DNA from: an uncultured delta proteobacterium
GTDB taxonomy: Bacteria; Myxococcota_A; Polyangia; Polyangiales; Polyangiaceae
DNA length: 50,617 nt
Assembly (NCBI GenBank): GCA_903906315.1
Contig: CAIVJW010000271.1
Coordinates: 1 to 50,617 of the forward strand
Direction: 5' to 3'
The translations under genes were made by a program, and so were the position numbers. Below, one piece after another: positions 8,154 to 17,014 of this stretch (its first letter is position 1; each line of letters begins with the position of its first letter). The notes beneath the pieces are model-generated. The model had not been told where the DNA came from, did not search any database, and saw only the letters and a list, made by a program, of their open reading frames with translations.

Positions 8154-8978
8154 GCGGCAGGAAGCGGGGACCGACGCGCCCATGAGCATGGCGCGGACCT
8201 GCGCGAGCGCGGCACGCCCCTGCGGGTTCGATCGCGCGGCGTTGCAGGCGCCGGCGGCGGCCATGTACATGCCGATCTGCTGCGGGGGCGCGCTCTTCGC
8301 GTTCTGCGAGAGGGCGTTGCAGCAGGCCGCGATCGAGTCGACGCCGCCGACGGCCGCGGTGACCGATCGCATCGAGCCGAACACGTTGGCGAGGTCGCCG
8401 CCGTCGTCCCAGGCGCCGACCACGAGCAGGTTGTTCGCCGTGATGAAGGCGGCCTTCACGTTCGCCGCGCCGCGCTTGCAGACGCCGTCGGCGCCCTGGC
8501 CGGCGAGCTTCTTCGCGCCGATGACGAGCGGCTCCGGCGGGTTCCACGTGCAGCCCGTGAGGCCGAGGGCGGCCGCACCGGCGTTGCCGTCGGGGCCCGT
8601 GCCGTAGGCGATCTTCGCCTTCTGGTCGGTCGACGCCGCGACCTGGAACGCGGCCTTCGTGAGCTGCCAGCCCGTCGGGGCCATGGCGATGGCGGTCGCG
8701 CCCGGCACGGCCACCGGCGAGCCGGTGATGCCGTCGGGCCGGTTGTCGACCTCGGCCTTGACGTGCAGCTCGACGCCGGCCGCGGGCTGCGAGCCCTCCG
8801 GCATCATGTTCGTCGGCGCCGTCGGCGTGGGCGCCGGCGCGGGCACGGGAGCAGCGGCGACGGTCGCAGGCGGCGGGGCCGCTGCAGTATTCGAGTCGTC
8901 GTTGCTCTTGTTGGGGCACCCGGCGAGCCCGAGGCTGGTGACCGCCACGGCGGCGAAGGCGAACAAACGAACGCGCAT
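8154..8978 (-). CDS. secreted lipoprotein of unknown function
   Basis: This 274-residue protein has a lipoprotein signal peptide (AVAVTSLGLAGC, Cys about residue 21), then an Ala/Pro-rich spacer (about 35-65). The mature domain contains several conserved-looking Cys (GLTGCTWNPPEP, GVCKRG, AACCNAL, AACN, PASC). The start at 8978 is fixed by an excellent ribosome-binding site, GGAGG eight bases upstream, so the in-frame start at 8993 is less likely. No enzyme motif is visible. It lies downstream of the MBL/CheR-like pair and ends 27 bp before the epmA start. Proteins of this type are common in myxobacterial cell envelopes; the role is unknown. Confidence 0.8.
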
Positions 8979-9301
8979 GATGGGATCCTCCACGGAGCGA
9001 CCGCGGGCCTCGCGACCCGACGCTTCCGGGCCGGTTATCCGGCCCCGGGCGGGCGCCAGCGTAGGGCGGGCGCGGTCCGCGCGCCAGCTTGCAGCGAGCC
9101 CCGCTACCGATCGCCAGCGCGGACGCGCTTGCCGCGCGCCTCCGCCCGGCGCGTTTCGCCACGCCCACGGTCCTCACCTGGGCCGGAACGCGCGGGCGGT
9201 CGGGCTGCTTCCCGCGATCCGTCGCGGCCGATGGGGACGACCCGCGGCCCGCGCGTCGCGGCCCAGGTCGCCTCGACGACCGGGGCGTGGTGGAGCGCCG
9301 C
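8979..9301. other. 323-bp intergenic region with hairpin
   Basis: This holds the presumptive promoter of the lipoprotein gene and the 3' flank of the hydrolase gene, both minus strand. A perfect hairpin GGGCCGG-TTAT-CCGGCCC lies at 9028-9045, about 50 bp upstream of the lipoprotein start; it could be a terminator for the upstream unit or an operator. No open frame with convincing coding character was seen. Confidence 0.4.
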
Positions 9302-9901
9302 CTAAACGAGCTCGCTCTTGTGCACGCAATCGAGCGTGCGCTCGAGCATCGCGTGCAGGTTGTCGCGCATCGGATCGCCGTGCCCCGGGTAGATCACGTG
9401 GACGTCGAGCCCGAGGAGGCGCTCGAGCGTGCTCACGAAGACCCGGGGATACGCGCCGCCTGGGGTCTTGATGTCGACCTGCGTGTCGCCGCAGAAGAGC
9501 GCGTGCTCCTCGGGGACGTAGATCGAGATCGAGTCGTCCGAGTGGCCGGGCGTGTGGAGCACCTTTGCCGAACGGTCGCCGACGCGCACGAAGCGCCCGT
9601 CGTAGAGGGTCTCGTCGACGCCCGGCAGCAGCTCGAATGCGTACGCCTTGAGCGCGGGGTAGGCCCGCCGGAGCATCGGCAGGCCGCCCGTGTGGTCGAA
9701 GTGGGAGTGCGTGAGCAGCACCTGCTGCACGCGCTCGTGGCCGATGCCCGTCGAGAGCGCGCCGAGCTGGGCCAGGAGGGTGCCGTCGGTGCCGGTGTCG
9801 ACCAGGGTGTTCACGTCCTCCGGACGGTTCCCGTCGCCCAGCACCGCGTAGGCGTTGCCGGTGTAGGCGTCGGAGCAGCCGCGGAGGAGCGTGACCCTCA
9901 C
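9302..9901 (-). CDS. metallo-beta-lactamase-fold hydrolase
   Basis: This 199-residue single-domain protein carries the MBL zinc motif HSHFDH (HxHxDH, near residue 67). A later His sits in LHTPGHSDDS, an Asp in FCGDTQVD, and a final His in IYPGHGDP. This is the full binuclear zinc ligand set of the glyoxalase II/hydrolase branch. The leader VDTGTDGTLL is also typical. It probably hydrolyses a thioester, lactone or phosphoester; the substrate is unknown. The GTG start at 9901 overlaps the TGA of the upstream CheR-like gene (GTGA), so the two are translationally coupled. Confidence 0.85.
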   Translation of the reverse strand: MRVTLLRGCSDAYTGNAYAVLGDGNRPEDVNTLVDTGTDGTLLAQLGALSTGIGHERVQQVLLTHSHFDHTGGLPMLRRAYPALKAYAFELLPGVDETLYDGRFVRVGDRSAKVLHTPGHSDDSISIYVPEEHALFCGDTQVDIKTPGGAYPRVFVSTLERLLGLDVHVIYPGHGDPMRDNLHAMLERTLDCVHKSELV

Positions 9902-10518
9902 GGAAGCTCGGTGACCTTGCGAAACAGGCCCCCGCGCTCGCCGATCTTCTCGAAGTACGGGGCGGCATCCTCCGGCATCGGCTGCGTGGCCTCGAACGCC
10001 GCGTAGCCCCCGAGCAGGAGGGAGCGGGCGAACATCATCGCGACGCCGCCGCGCTCGGCATCGGGCACGTGCAGGAGCACGTTCTTGCAGACGACGAGGT
10101 CGTAGCAGGAATCGACGGGGGAGAGGGCGCGGAGGTCGTTCTTGTGGAACACGATGCGCTCGCGCAGCGCGGCGACCAGGCGGTGGCGGTCGGGCGCGTC
10201 GGTCGCCTCGAAGTACTTCTCGAAGAACGGCCGCGGCACCCACATCGTGTCGGTCGTCGAGAAGACGCCCTCGGCGATGCTCCGCGCGAACTGCGGGAAG
10301 TCGCTCTCCTCGTGGTCGGTCGCGTCGATGCGCAGCGTGCCGAAGGCGCCCGGGTCCATCCACTCCGCGAACAGGATCGCGAGCGTGTAGGGCTCCTCGC
10401 CCGAAGCGCAGCCGGCGTCCCAGATGCGGACCCCCTGCTGCGATCGCACGCGGGGCGCGAGGTGCTCGCCGATGAGGTCGAGCGTCTCGCGGTCACGGAA
10501 GAACGACGTCAATGCCAT
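9898..10518 (-). CDS. CheR-type SAM methyltransferase lacking the N-terminal domain
   Basis: This 206-residue protein matches the catalytic half of CheR. It begins at LTSFFRDRETL and has the SAM-binding DAGCASGEEPYTLAIL, an acidic strand end (DATDHEES), a YF followed by a KNDLRALSP region, and CYDLVVCKNVLLHVP in place of the usual CRNVLIYF. It lacks the N-terminal four-helix CheR domain and the beta-subdomain looks reduced, so it may not target a canonical chemoreceptor. The ATG at 10518 is preceded by GGAG at a suitable distance; a GTG at 10527 is possible. It is coupled to the MBL hydrolase gene by a four-base overlap. Confidence 0.8.
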   Translation of the reverse strand: MALTSFFRDRETLDLIGEHLAPRVRSQQGVRIWDAGCASGEEPYTLAILFAEWMDPGAFGTLRIDATDHEESDFPQFARSIAEGVFSTTDTMWVPRPFFEKYFEATDAPDRHRLVAALRERIVFHKNDLRALSPVDSCYDLVVCKNVLLHVPDAERGGVAMMFARSLLLGGYAAFEATQPMPEDAAPYFEKIGERGGLFRKVTELP

Positions 10519-10684
10519 CAGGGTCACTCCGGCAGGCGCGAGCTTCGCGCCCGCGCCAAGCTTCTAGCGGTCGTGTCGATCGCCCCCCGGAGGACCCCTA
10601 CCACGCCGAGTCGGCTTGCGGTACGAGCGCTGCCCTTGCGTGGCCCACCGCGCTTCGTCGCGCCCGGGGCCACGGCGTCTCGCG

Positions 10685-11089
10685 CTACGTGCCGGCGTCG
10701 TTCGTCGTCGCGGCGCCGCCCGCGCCGCCCGCGCTGGTGCTGCCGCCCGTACCTGCGCCGCCCGCGTGCCCGCCTGCTCCGCCGGCGTTCGACGTCGTCG
10801 AGCTGGTCGTGGTCGTGGTGGTCGTGCTGGTCGCGCTGCCGCCGCCGACGCCGAGCGCGCCGGGGATGCATGCCGGGTTGGTCGCGCCGCTGGGCGGGCA
10901 GCAGATGTCGGACTGGCCGCCGAGCTGCGAGCCCGGCGTGCATACGAGGCCGGCGGCCGTGTCGCAGTCGTCGTCGCTGTTCGAGCGGCTGCAGCGCTGG
11001 CCCTCGCTCTGCTTGGAGCAGCCCACGAGCGAGCTCGCGGTGGCCGCCAGCGCCAGCGCGGTGACAACGAGCCTCAACGTTCGGTGCAT
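10685..11089 (-). CDS. small lipoprotein with Cys-rich domain and Gly/Thr-rich tail
   Basis: This protein of about 134 residues has a lipoprotein signal peptide (lipobox SLVGC, Cys about residue 24). A short Cys-rich segment follows (GQRCSRSNSDDDC, VCTPGS, ICCPPSG, ACIPG), resembling myxococcal EGF/EB-like modules. The tail is low complexity and dominated by Thr, Ser, Gly and Ala. The frame simply stops after the tail, so it may be a surface stalk or a truncated protein. The start is ATG 11089; GTG 11095 is also possible. No function is assignable. Confidence 0.7.
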   Translation of the reverse strand: MHRTLRLVVTALALAATASSLVGCSKQSEGQRCSRSNSDDDCDTAAGLVCTPGSQLGGQSDICCPPSGATNPACIPGALGVGGGSATSTTTTTTTSSTTSNAGGAGGHAGGAGTGGSTSAGGAGGAATTNDAGT

Positions 11090-11162
11090 CGACACGGGGC
11101 CTGTCTAGCAGAACCACCCGCGCGGGGGCAGTGCCTTGTCGCGTGCCGCCACGGTCGCGGCG

Positions 11163-11891
11163 TCACAGGGTGTTCTTTTTGTCGATCTCGTCGGCGAAGA
11201 GGCCCATGTACTGCGCCGCGCTGGTCAGCGAGAAGACGAGCGACAGGTAGATGAGCAGCCGGCCGACGTGGATGAGGTCGATCCGGCCGAAGTCGAGGAT
11301 GCCGAACGTGAGGTCGTAGGGGTAGCCGAGGATGAGGCAGATGATGCCCACCATCTGCAGCGCCGTCTTGACCTTGCCGCTGTCGCCCGCGGCGATGACG
11401 AGGCCCTCGGTCGACGCGATGGATCGCAGGGCAGTGATGGTGATCTCGCGCGAGATCAGGAGCACGACCGCCCAGGCCGGGATGCGGCCCATCGGCACCA
11501 GCCAGACCAGCGTGGCGACCACGATGAGCTTGTCGGCGAGCGGGTCGAGGAACTTGCCGAGGACGCTGACGAGCCCCTGCCGGCGCGCGAGCCAGCCGTC
11601 GAGCATGTCGGTGATCGCGGCGAGGGCGTAGACGATCGCGGCCCAGAAGCAGTCGCGAGGCGTCCCGCGCGAGAGCAGGACGAGCACGCCCGGGATCATC
11701 AGCACCCGGGCGAACGTGAGCAAGTTGGGGAGGTTGCGCGCATCCTCCCAGAGCGACTTGCGCTGCTTGCGCTTGAGATCGCGCCGCGCGGCGCGGATCT
11801 CCTTGCCGGTCGGCAAGGGCGTCTCCGTCGCCGACCCGCCGGTGCCGGGGCTGGAGAGCGGGGGGCTCGGGGCGCGGGCGTCAGTCGACAT
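11163..11891 (-). CDS. pgsA: CDP-diacylglycerol-glycerol-3-phosphate 3-phosphatidyltransferase
   Basis: This 242-residue integral membrane enzyme makes phosphatidylglycerol phosphate from CDP-diacylglycerol and glycerol-3-phosphate. The CDP-alcohol phosphotransferase signature is intact: DMLDGWLARR, then G-K-F-L-D-P-L-A-D, i.e. the DxxDGxxAR...GxxxDxxxD metal site. The N-terminus (NLPNLLTFARVLMIPGV) is also diagnostic for PgsA, and four to six membrane helices follow. A charged N-terminal extension of about 50 residues precedes the core. The start at 11891 overlaps the end of the upstream TPR gene by 11 bases, so the two are translated from one mRNA. Confidence 0.93.
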   Translation of the reverse strand: MSTDARAPSPPLSSPGTGGSATETPLPTGKEIRAARRDLKRKQRKSLWEDARNLPNLLTFARVLMIPGVLVLLSRGTPRDCFWAAIVYALAAITDMLDGWLARRQGLVSVLGKFLDPLADKLIVVATLVWLVPMGRIPAWAVVLLISREITITALRSIASTEGLVIAAGDSGKVKTALQMVGIICLILGYPYDLTFGILDFGRIDLIHVGRLLIYLSLVFSLTSAAQYMGLFADEIDKKNTL

Positions 11892-13374
11892 CGAGGAGCA
11901 CCATGCCATCGCCGGCGAGCGAAACGTAGCCGCGCGCGCTCGAAGGCGCCTCCGCGGCGGTGAGGGCGTGCGGGATCACTCGCCCGAGCCAGCCGAGGAT
12001 CGACGCGCCGCGGGCGATGAGGGGCCGCGCCTCGGTGACCTCGATCGTGGCGGCGGACTCGGGGAGGGCCAGCACGACCGTGCCCGTGCCGCGCAGCAGC
12101 ACCATCGACGCGGAGTCACCGTCGCCGAGGGCGAGGCGCGCGTTCTCGTAGGCGACGCCGGGCTCGAAGCCGGCCACGAGGTCCTCGCGCACGTGGAGCG
12201 GCCGCGCCTCGGACAGGGTGACGGGGCGGAGCGACCGGCCGACCGGGGGGGAGAGGACGACCTCGCTGCGGCCGGCGATCTCGAACAGCGGGGCGAGCGG
12301 GCCGCCGAGGGGCTCGCCGAGCGTGCGGCCGCGCGCGCGCCGCTCGAGGGGCGTGACGGTGGCGTCGGGGGCCAGGGCGAGGGCCCGCACGAGGCCGAGG
12401 CGCGCGGCGAAGCGCTCCTGCGCTTGCACGATCACGACGCCGGTCGCGTGGCGGCAGACCGGCAGATCGCGTGGGAACACGATCAGCCGGTCGCGGAGGA
12501 GCTCGGCGGCGGGCGTCGGCGCCGTCACGTCGAGTGGGCGGCGCGTGGTGGGCGATCCCGACGCCGGCCCGAGGTCCGGCGGTGGGGGCAGCCCGGGCGG
12601 CACCGTGGGCCGGGGCGGAGGCGAGGAGGCGGCCGGCGCAGGCGGGCTCGAGGAGGCGCGGCCGGCGTGGAACGAGGCGCCGAGGCTCGGCAGGCTCGGT
12701 AGCGGCTCGAGGCCGAGATCGACCGCGGTCCAGGACCCGGAGACGGCCGTCGGCCGGCGGTCGTCGGCGGGGGCCGCGCGCAAGCCGCCCGCGGGCGCTT
12801 CGCTGTCCGCGGCGTCGTCGCCGGTGGCCGGCTGCAGCTCGGTCGCGACGACGGACGGGGCGTCCGGCGGGATCGTGTACGCCGGCATCGCCTGCGCCGG
12901 GTCGGTGAGTCGCCGGGCCATGTGATCGTGGCCGCCGCGCCCATAGGCCTCGCGCGCCCGCACCGAGTCGCCGAGCCGCTGGAACGCGAGGCCGAGGTAG
13001 CCCCACGCGCGAGTGTGGCTCGGGGCGAGGTCGACGACCCGCTCGAGCTCGCTCCGGGCGAGCGCCGGCTGACCGGTCTTGAGGTACGAGAGCGCGAGGT
13101 TGACGCGCGGCTCGATGGCCGTCGGGTGCGATCGGACGAGGCGCTCGTAGATCGCGATCGCCCGCGGATACAGGCCGAGGCGGAAGTAGACGACGCCGAG
13201 GAGGTGCTGGCTCTTCGCGTCGCTCGGCGAGTGCGTGAGCGCGGTCTCGAGCTCGCTTTTCGCCTCGTGGACGCGGCCGTCCTGAAGCAGCTCGCTGCCG
13301 CGGTAGAGGTGGAAGAGAAAGTCCTCTCCCGCGACTTCCTGCGAGGGCGGGGGGACGGTCGGGCGCTCGGCCAT
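11881..13374 (-). CDS. TPR protein with C-terminal AIM24-like domain
   Basis: This 497-residue soluble protein has three to four TPR-like repeats at about residues 20-150 (ELLQDGRVHEAKSELETAL, YFRLGLYPRAIAIYERLV, LSYLKTGQPALARSELERVV, GLAFQRLGDSVRAREAYG). A Pro/Ala-rich disordered linker covers about 165-290. The C-terminal beta-rich domain (about 300-497; EIAGRSEVVLSPP, MVLLRGTGTVVLALP, GASILGWLGRVIP) resembles AIM24/TRAP-like folds. TPRs suggest a protein-binding adaptor. It overlaps pgsA, but a functional link is not evident. The start at 13374 lacks an obvious Shine-Dalgarno; the 22-codon upstream extension looks non-coding. Confidence 0.75.
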   Translation of the reverse strand: MAERPTVPPPSQEVAGEDFLFHLYRGSELLQDGRVHEAKSELETALTHSPSDAKSQHLLGVVYFRLGLYPRAIAIYERLVRSHPTAIEPRVNLALSYLKTGQPALARSELERVVDLAPSHTRAWGYLGLAFQRLGDSVRAREAYGRGGHDHMARRLTDPAQAMPAYTIPPDAPSVVATELQPATGDDAADSEAPAGGLRAAPADDRRPTAVSGSWTAVDLGLEPLPSLPSLGASFHAGRASSSPPAPAASSPPPRPTVPPGLPPPPDLGPASGSPTTRRPLDVTAPTPAAELLRDRLIVFPRDLPVCRHATGVVIVQAQERFAARLGLVRALALAPDATVTPLERRARGRTLGEPLGGPLAPLFEIAGRSEVVLSPPVGRSLRPVTLSEARPLHVREDLVAGFEPGVAYENARLALGDGDSASMVLLRGTGTVVLALPESAATIEVTEARPLIARGASILGWLGRVIPHALTAAEAPSSARGYVSLAGDGMVLLDVD

Positions 13375-13549
13375 CGGAGCGGAGGGTACACGAGGATTGG
13401 CGGAGGGGGAGCGCGCGGCGCAGGTGGATTCGCGGTGCAAAAAGTGGAGGAGGTGCGCGCCACGCCGCCCAAGCCGATCATGGACCGGCCGCCGGTCGGG
13501 CCGAGGCCGATGGCCCCCGCCGAGGACGGCGAAGTCGGCGTCGCGCGTC

Positions 13550-13570
13550 GGACCCGGTGCCGAGGGGTCC
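13550..13570. terminator. possible terminator downstream of hisA
   Basis: GGACCC (13550-13555) can pair with GGGTCC (13565-13570), and CCCGGT/ACCGGG words nearby allow an alternative pairing. The element lies 33 bp beyond the hisA stop on its transcript. No T tract is visible. Confidence 0.25.
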
Positions 13571-13602
13571 CGTACCGGGGCGCGCCGGCCGTAACCGGGC
13601 GA

Positions 13603-14316
13603 TCATCGGCAGGCGGCGACGCCCTCCTCGATCGTGAACGCCTTCTCGTACAGGGCGCGCCCCACGATGGCCGCGGCGACGTTCCGCAGGCGCGCGAGCT
13701 TCCGCAGGTGGTCGAGCGTGCCGACGCCGCCCGAGGCCAGCACGGGGTGCGCGGCGGAGCGCGCGAGCTCCTCGGTCGCCTCGAAGTTCGGGCCCACCTG
13801 CGTGCCGTCGCGGGCGATGTCCGTGTACAGCAGCGCAGCGAGCGGGGCGTCGGCGAGCTCGCGCGCGACGTCGGCGGCGGTGCGGCTCGACACGTCGAGC
13901 CAGCCCTCGGTCGCGACGAAGCCGTCCTTCGCGTCCACGGCGACGACGACGCAGCCCGGGTGGCGCGCGGCGATCGCGCGCACGACCGCCGGCTCGCGGA
14001 GCGCTGCCGTGCCGAGCACGACGCGCTCGCAGCCGAGCGCGAAGTAGGCCTCCGCCGCGCCCTCCGAGCGCACGCCGCCGCCGACCTCCACGCCGGGGCC
14101 GAACGCGGCCACGATCGCGCGCAGGGCGTCCTCCTGCACCGGGCGCCCGGCGCGCGCGCCCTCGAGGTCGACCACGTGCAGTCGCGGCACGATCCCGCGC
14201 CAGCGCGCGGCGACGGCGGCGGGGTCGGGGTCGTAGACGGTGACCTGATCGTAGCGGCCCTGGTGGAGCCGCACGGCCTGACCGCCGAGCAGATCGATCG
14301 CGGGGAGGAGATCCAT
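13603..14316 (-). CDS. hisA: phosphoribosylformimino-5-aminoimidazole carboxamide ribotide isomerase
   Basis: This 237-residue TIM barrel has the HisA pattern. The N-terminal LLPAIDLLGGQAVRLHQG carries the catalytic Asp in AIDL, then HVVDLEGA, EVGGGVRS, VVLGTAAL and the second catalytic Asp in LLYTDIARDGTQVGPN. Phosphate-binding loops LASGGVGT and AAIVGRALYE follow. It catalyses the Amadori rearrangement (ProFAR to PRFAR) in histidine biosynthesis. The length is normal. No other his gene is adjacent, so the pathway is dispersed here. Confidence 0.95.
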   Translation of the reverse strand: MDLLPAIDLLGGQAVRLHQGRYDQVTVYDPDPAAVAARWRGIVPRLHVVDLEGARAGRPVQEDALRAIVAAFGPGVEVGGGVRSEGAAEAYFALGCERVVLGTAALREPAVVRAIAARHPGCVVVAVDAKDGFVATEGWLDVSSRTAADVARELADAPLAALLYTDIARDGTQVGPNFEATEELARSAAHPVLASGGVGTLDHLRKLARLRNVAAAIVGRALYEKAFTIEEGVAACR

Positions 14317-14349
14317 GCCCGCGACTGTAGCGCGGCCGTCGCGCGGCGA

Positions 14350-15306
14350 TCACTCCGCGAGCGTGCGCACGGCGAGCCCGAGATCGCAGCCCTCGAGCTG
14401 ATCGCGGTAGAGCGAGGCTGCGGCTGATTTGCCGGGATCGCGAGCCTTGCGGGTCACGCGGAGCAAGACCTTGCCCTCGGCGAGGTCGACGATCGACACG
14501 CGCGCGAGGTCGGTGGGGAGGTCGGCGACCACGATCAGGAGCTCGGCGGCGGCGGCCATCTTCGCGAGGTCGATCGGCGCGGCCTCGAGCTCCTTGCGCA
14601 GCCGGTGGAGCGAGGGAAAGTCGTCCGCGGCGCGCACGGTGGCCTCGAAGGGCGGCGCGGTGAGAGCGAGCGCGGTCCGCGCCTCGGCGAGCCGCCGGAC
14701 GCGGAGGGTGTCGGTGTCGACCTTTGCCCCTGCGAAGTAGACGCCGCGGACGCGGTCGAGGAGATCGTGCTCGGAGGCCGACGGGGGCGGGCGGAACAGG
14801 CACACGAGGAATGCGTCCTTGTCCGAGGCGCGCGCGGCCAGGCCGATTTTCCGGGGGTCGCGCAGATCGGCGGCCGCGCCGCGGACGTAGAGGGCGGGCC
14901 GACCGATCGCGACCTCGAGCGCGCCGCGCACCGCCGGATCGATGCGGTCGGGCGCGGCCGTGGCGCTCGCGGCCTCCGCGATCGGCGCCTCGACGCGCGC
15001 GAGGAGGCCTTCGTGCGCCGGAGGGAGCGCGGCCCGGCGGTCGCCCACCGCGCGCAGGATCGCGCCTCGCTCGGCTGCGACCGCGCGCCGATCGTAGGCG
15101 TAGCCGGCGGCCGCGAACGCCGCGACCACGACGGCCACGATCACCGGGGCCAGGCGCGCGACGCCGAGGCGTCGATCCGCGGCGAAGGTGCCCGTGATCC
15201 CGACGCCCGCCGCGTGCTGCCGCGCCCGCGTCCCGTGGCTCACGGCGCGCTCGACGCGCGCGCGGAGCTCCGGGCTCATCCGATCGGTCGTGAGGAACGT
15301 GCGCAC
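14350..15306 (-). CDS. single-pass membrane protein of unknown function
   Basis: This 318-residue protein has one hydrophobic span (LAPVIVAVVVAAFAAAGYAY, about 52-71) after a basic cytoplasmic N-terminus, then a mainly helical domain of about 240 residues with RRAALPPAHEGLLARVEAP and DRVRGVYFAGAKVDTDTLR. I do not recognise the family. The GTG start at 15306 lies one base beyond the TGA of the MutS-like gene, so the two form an operon. Confidence 0.75.
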   Translation of the reverse strand: MRTFLTTDRMSPELRARVERAVSHGTRARQHAAGVGITGTFAADRRLGVARLAPVIVAVVVAAFAAAGYAYDRRAVAAERGAILRAVGDRRAALPPAHEGLLARVEAPIAEAASATAAPDRIDPAVRGALEVAIGRPALYVRGAAADLRDPRKIGLAARASDKDAFLVCLFRPPPSASEHDLLDRVRGVYFAGAKVDTDTLRVRRLAEARTALALTAPPFEATVRAADDFPSLHRLRKELEAAPIDLAKMAAAAELLIVVADLPTDLARVSIVDLAEGKVLLRVTRKARDPGKSAAASLYRDQLEGCDLGLAVRTLAE

Positions 15307-15307
15307 G

Positions 15308-17014
15308 TCAGCCGTCCTCGACGGGGGCCCGCGCGGCGCGCAGGTTGCGGTCGATCAGGCCCTCGAGCTCGCCGCGCGTGACGCCGAGGCGGGCGGCGGC
15401 CTGCGCCGCGAGCGAGGTGCCGGCGACGCCGGGCACGAACTGGTAGGTCGGCTTCTGGGCGGGATCGAGGTCCACCTGGAGGAAGCGCAGCCCCTCGATC
15501 GCGCCCTCGCGCTCGAGCCGCGCCGCGAACGTCAGGAAGTGCGTCGTGATGAACGCCTGCGGGCGCAGGCGCGCGAGGAGCGACACCACGAGCTCGAAGA
15601 TCTCCTCGCCCTCCGACGGGTTGGTGCCCGAGCAGAGCTCGTCGAGCAGCACCATTGCGCCGGGCCCGAGCTCCTCGAAGAGCGCGCGGATGCGCAGGAG
15701 CTCCATGCCGAGGCGCCCCTCGCTCTGGTCGAACTTCGTCTCCTGGATGAGCGAGACCACGAGGCCCGGCGTGCGCGTGAGGGTGGCGGCGCGCGCGGGC
15801 ACGAACACGCCGCCTTGCGCCAGGAGCTGCACGATCGCGACGGCCTGCAGCAGGCGCGTCTTGCCGCCCGAGTTCGGGCCCGTGACGAGCAGCGTGGTGT
15901 CGGCGCGGTCGGTCTCGAGATCGCAGGGGACCGCGCGGCCGCCGTTCGCGAGCAGCAGCGGGTTGAAGAGGCCGACCACCGACCGCGGGCCGACGTCGCC
16001 CTGGGCGCGGAGGAGCGGCAGGCACACCTCGAGGCCGGCCGACCGGGCGAGGTCGCGGAAGCCGAGCGCGCCGAGGAACACCTCGATCTCGCCCAGCAGG
16101 AGCACGAGCTTGATGACGTGCTCGTCGACGCCCTCGAACACGGCGTCGAGCAGGCGGGCCATGACCTCGCCGTCACCGAAGCGGTAGCCGCGCAGGAAGA
16201 CCTCGATCTTGGCGAGCCAGCGGCGCATCGGCGACAGGACGAAGGGGTTATCCTGCTGCTCGCGCACGGCGCGGACGTCGAACCCGCGCACGCGCCCGTC
16301 GGCGCCGACGCGGATCGACACGCCGATGGTCGCGAGGTGATCGTCGTAGTCGAGCAGGTCGGCCATCGCCCGGTAGCCCTCGGTGGCGCGCACGGAGGCG
16401 CCGAGGCGGCGCAGGCGCGCGAGGCCGGACCGCGCGTCGGCGAAGGACTCGCTCAGGCGGTCGAAGACGTCCTTCACGAGCACGAGCACGTCGAGCTGGC
16501 GCCGGATGGCGTCGAACTTCTTGGCGGCCGCCGCGCCCTCGAGCGCGCTGCGCAGGCGGCAGAGGCGCACGTAGATCTGCTCGAGCTCCTTACGGAACGC
16601 GGGCGTGTCCGCGAGCTCGCCGAGGACGGCGCGGCGGTGGTCGGTCTCGCGCGGATCGCTCGGCGGGTGCGACAGCACGCGCAGGAGGAACGCGCGGTCG
16701 ACGGGCGCCTCGTAGCCTGCGACGTGAACGCGAAAGCAGCGCGCGACGATCTCGTCGAGGAAGAGATCGGGCGCGAAGCTCCTCGGCGTGAACGTGGTGG
16801 CGGCGAGGGGCGCGCGCTCGAGCGCCTGCGCGAAGAGGCCGCCCGAGACGCCGCTCGCGAACGCGAACGCCAGCGACTGGCGCAGCTCGTCGAGGTCGGG
16901 CCGCGCGCGCGCCTCGAGGTGCAGCAGGCTCGGCATCGCGGCGAGGTCGTCGGCCGGCGCCGCGATCGGGACCGCGTCGGACGAGGGAGGTTCCCGGGGC
17001 GCGGCGTCGCTCAT
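15308..17014 (-). CDS. MutS-family ATPase lacking the mismatch-recognition domain
   Basis: This 568-residue protein has the MutS core/lever helices (about 100-360) and a complete C-terminal ABC-type ATPase. It shows Walker A TGPNSGGKTRLLQA, a Q-loop region (SLIQETKFDQSEGRLG), Walker B MVLLDELCSGTNPSEGEEI and the switch His in FITTHFLT. It is far shorter than MutS (about 850 residues) and lacks the N-terminal mismatch-binding domain with its Phe-x-Glu motif. It also lacks the Smr domain of MutS2. It therefore belongs to the poorly characterised short MutS-related ATPases and probably binds DNA structures rather than mismatches. The start at 17014 gives a normal N-terminus. Its downstream partner is a membrane protein. 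Confidence 0.85.
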   Translation of the reverse strand: MSDAAPREPPSSDAVPIAAPADDLAAMPSLLHLEARARPDLDELRQSLAFAFASGVSGGLFAQALERAPLAATTFTPRSFAPDLFLDEIVARCFRVHVAGYEAPVDRAFLLRVLSHPPSDPRETDHRRAVLGELADTPAFRKELEQIYVRLCRLRSALEGAAAAKKFDAIRRQLDVLVLVKDVFDRLSESFADARSGLARLRRLGASVRATEGYRAMADLLDYDDHLATIGVSIRVGADGRVRGFDVRAVREQQDNPFVLSPMRRWLAKIEVFLRGYRFGDGEVMARLLDAVFEGVDEHVIKLVLLLGEIEVFLGALGFRDLARSAGLEVCLPLLRAQGDVGPRSVVGLFNPLLLANGGRAVPCDLETDRADTTLLVTGPNSGGKTRLLQAVAIVQLLAQGGVFVPARAATLTRTPGLVVSLIQETKFDQSEGRLGMELLRIRALFEELGPGAMVLLDELCSGTNPSEGEEIFELVVSLLARLRPQAFITTHFLTFAARLEREGAIEGLRFLQVDLDPAQKPTYQFVPGVAGTSLAAQAAARLGVTRGELEGLIDRNLRAARAPVEDG

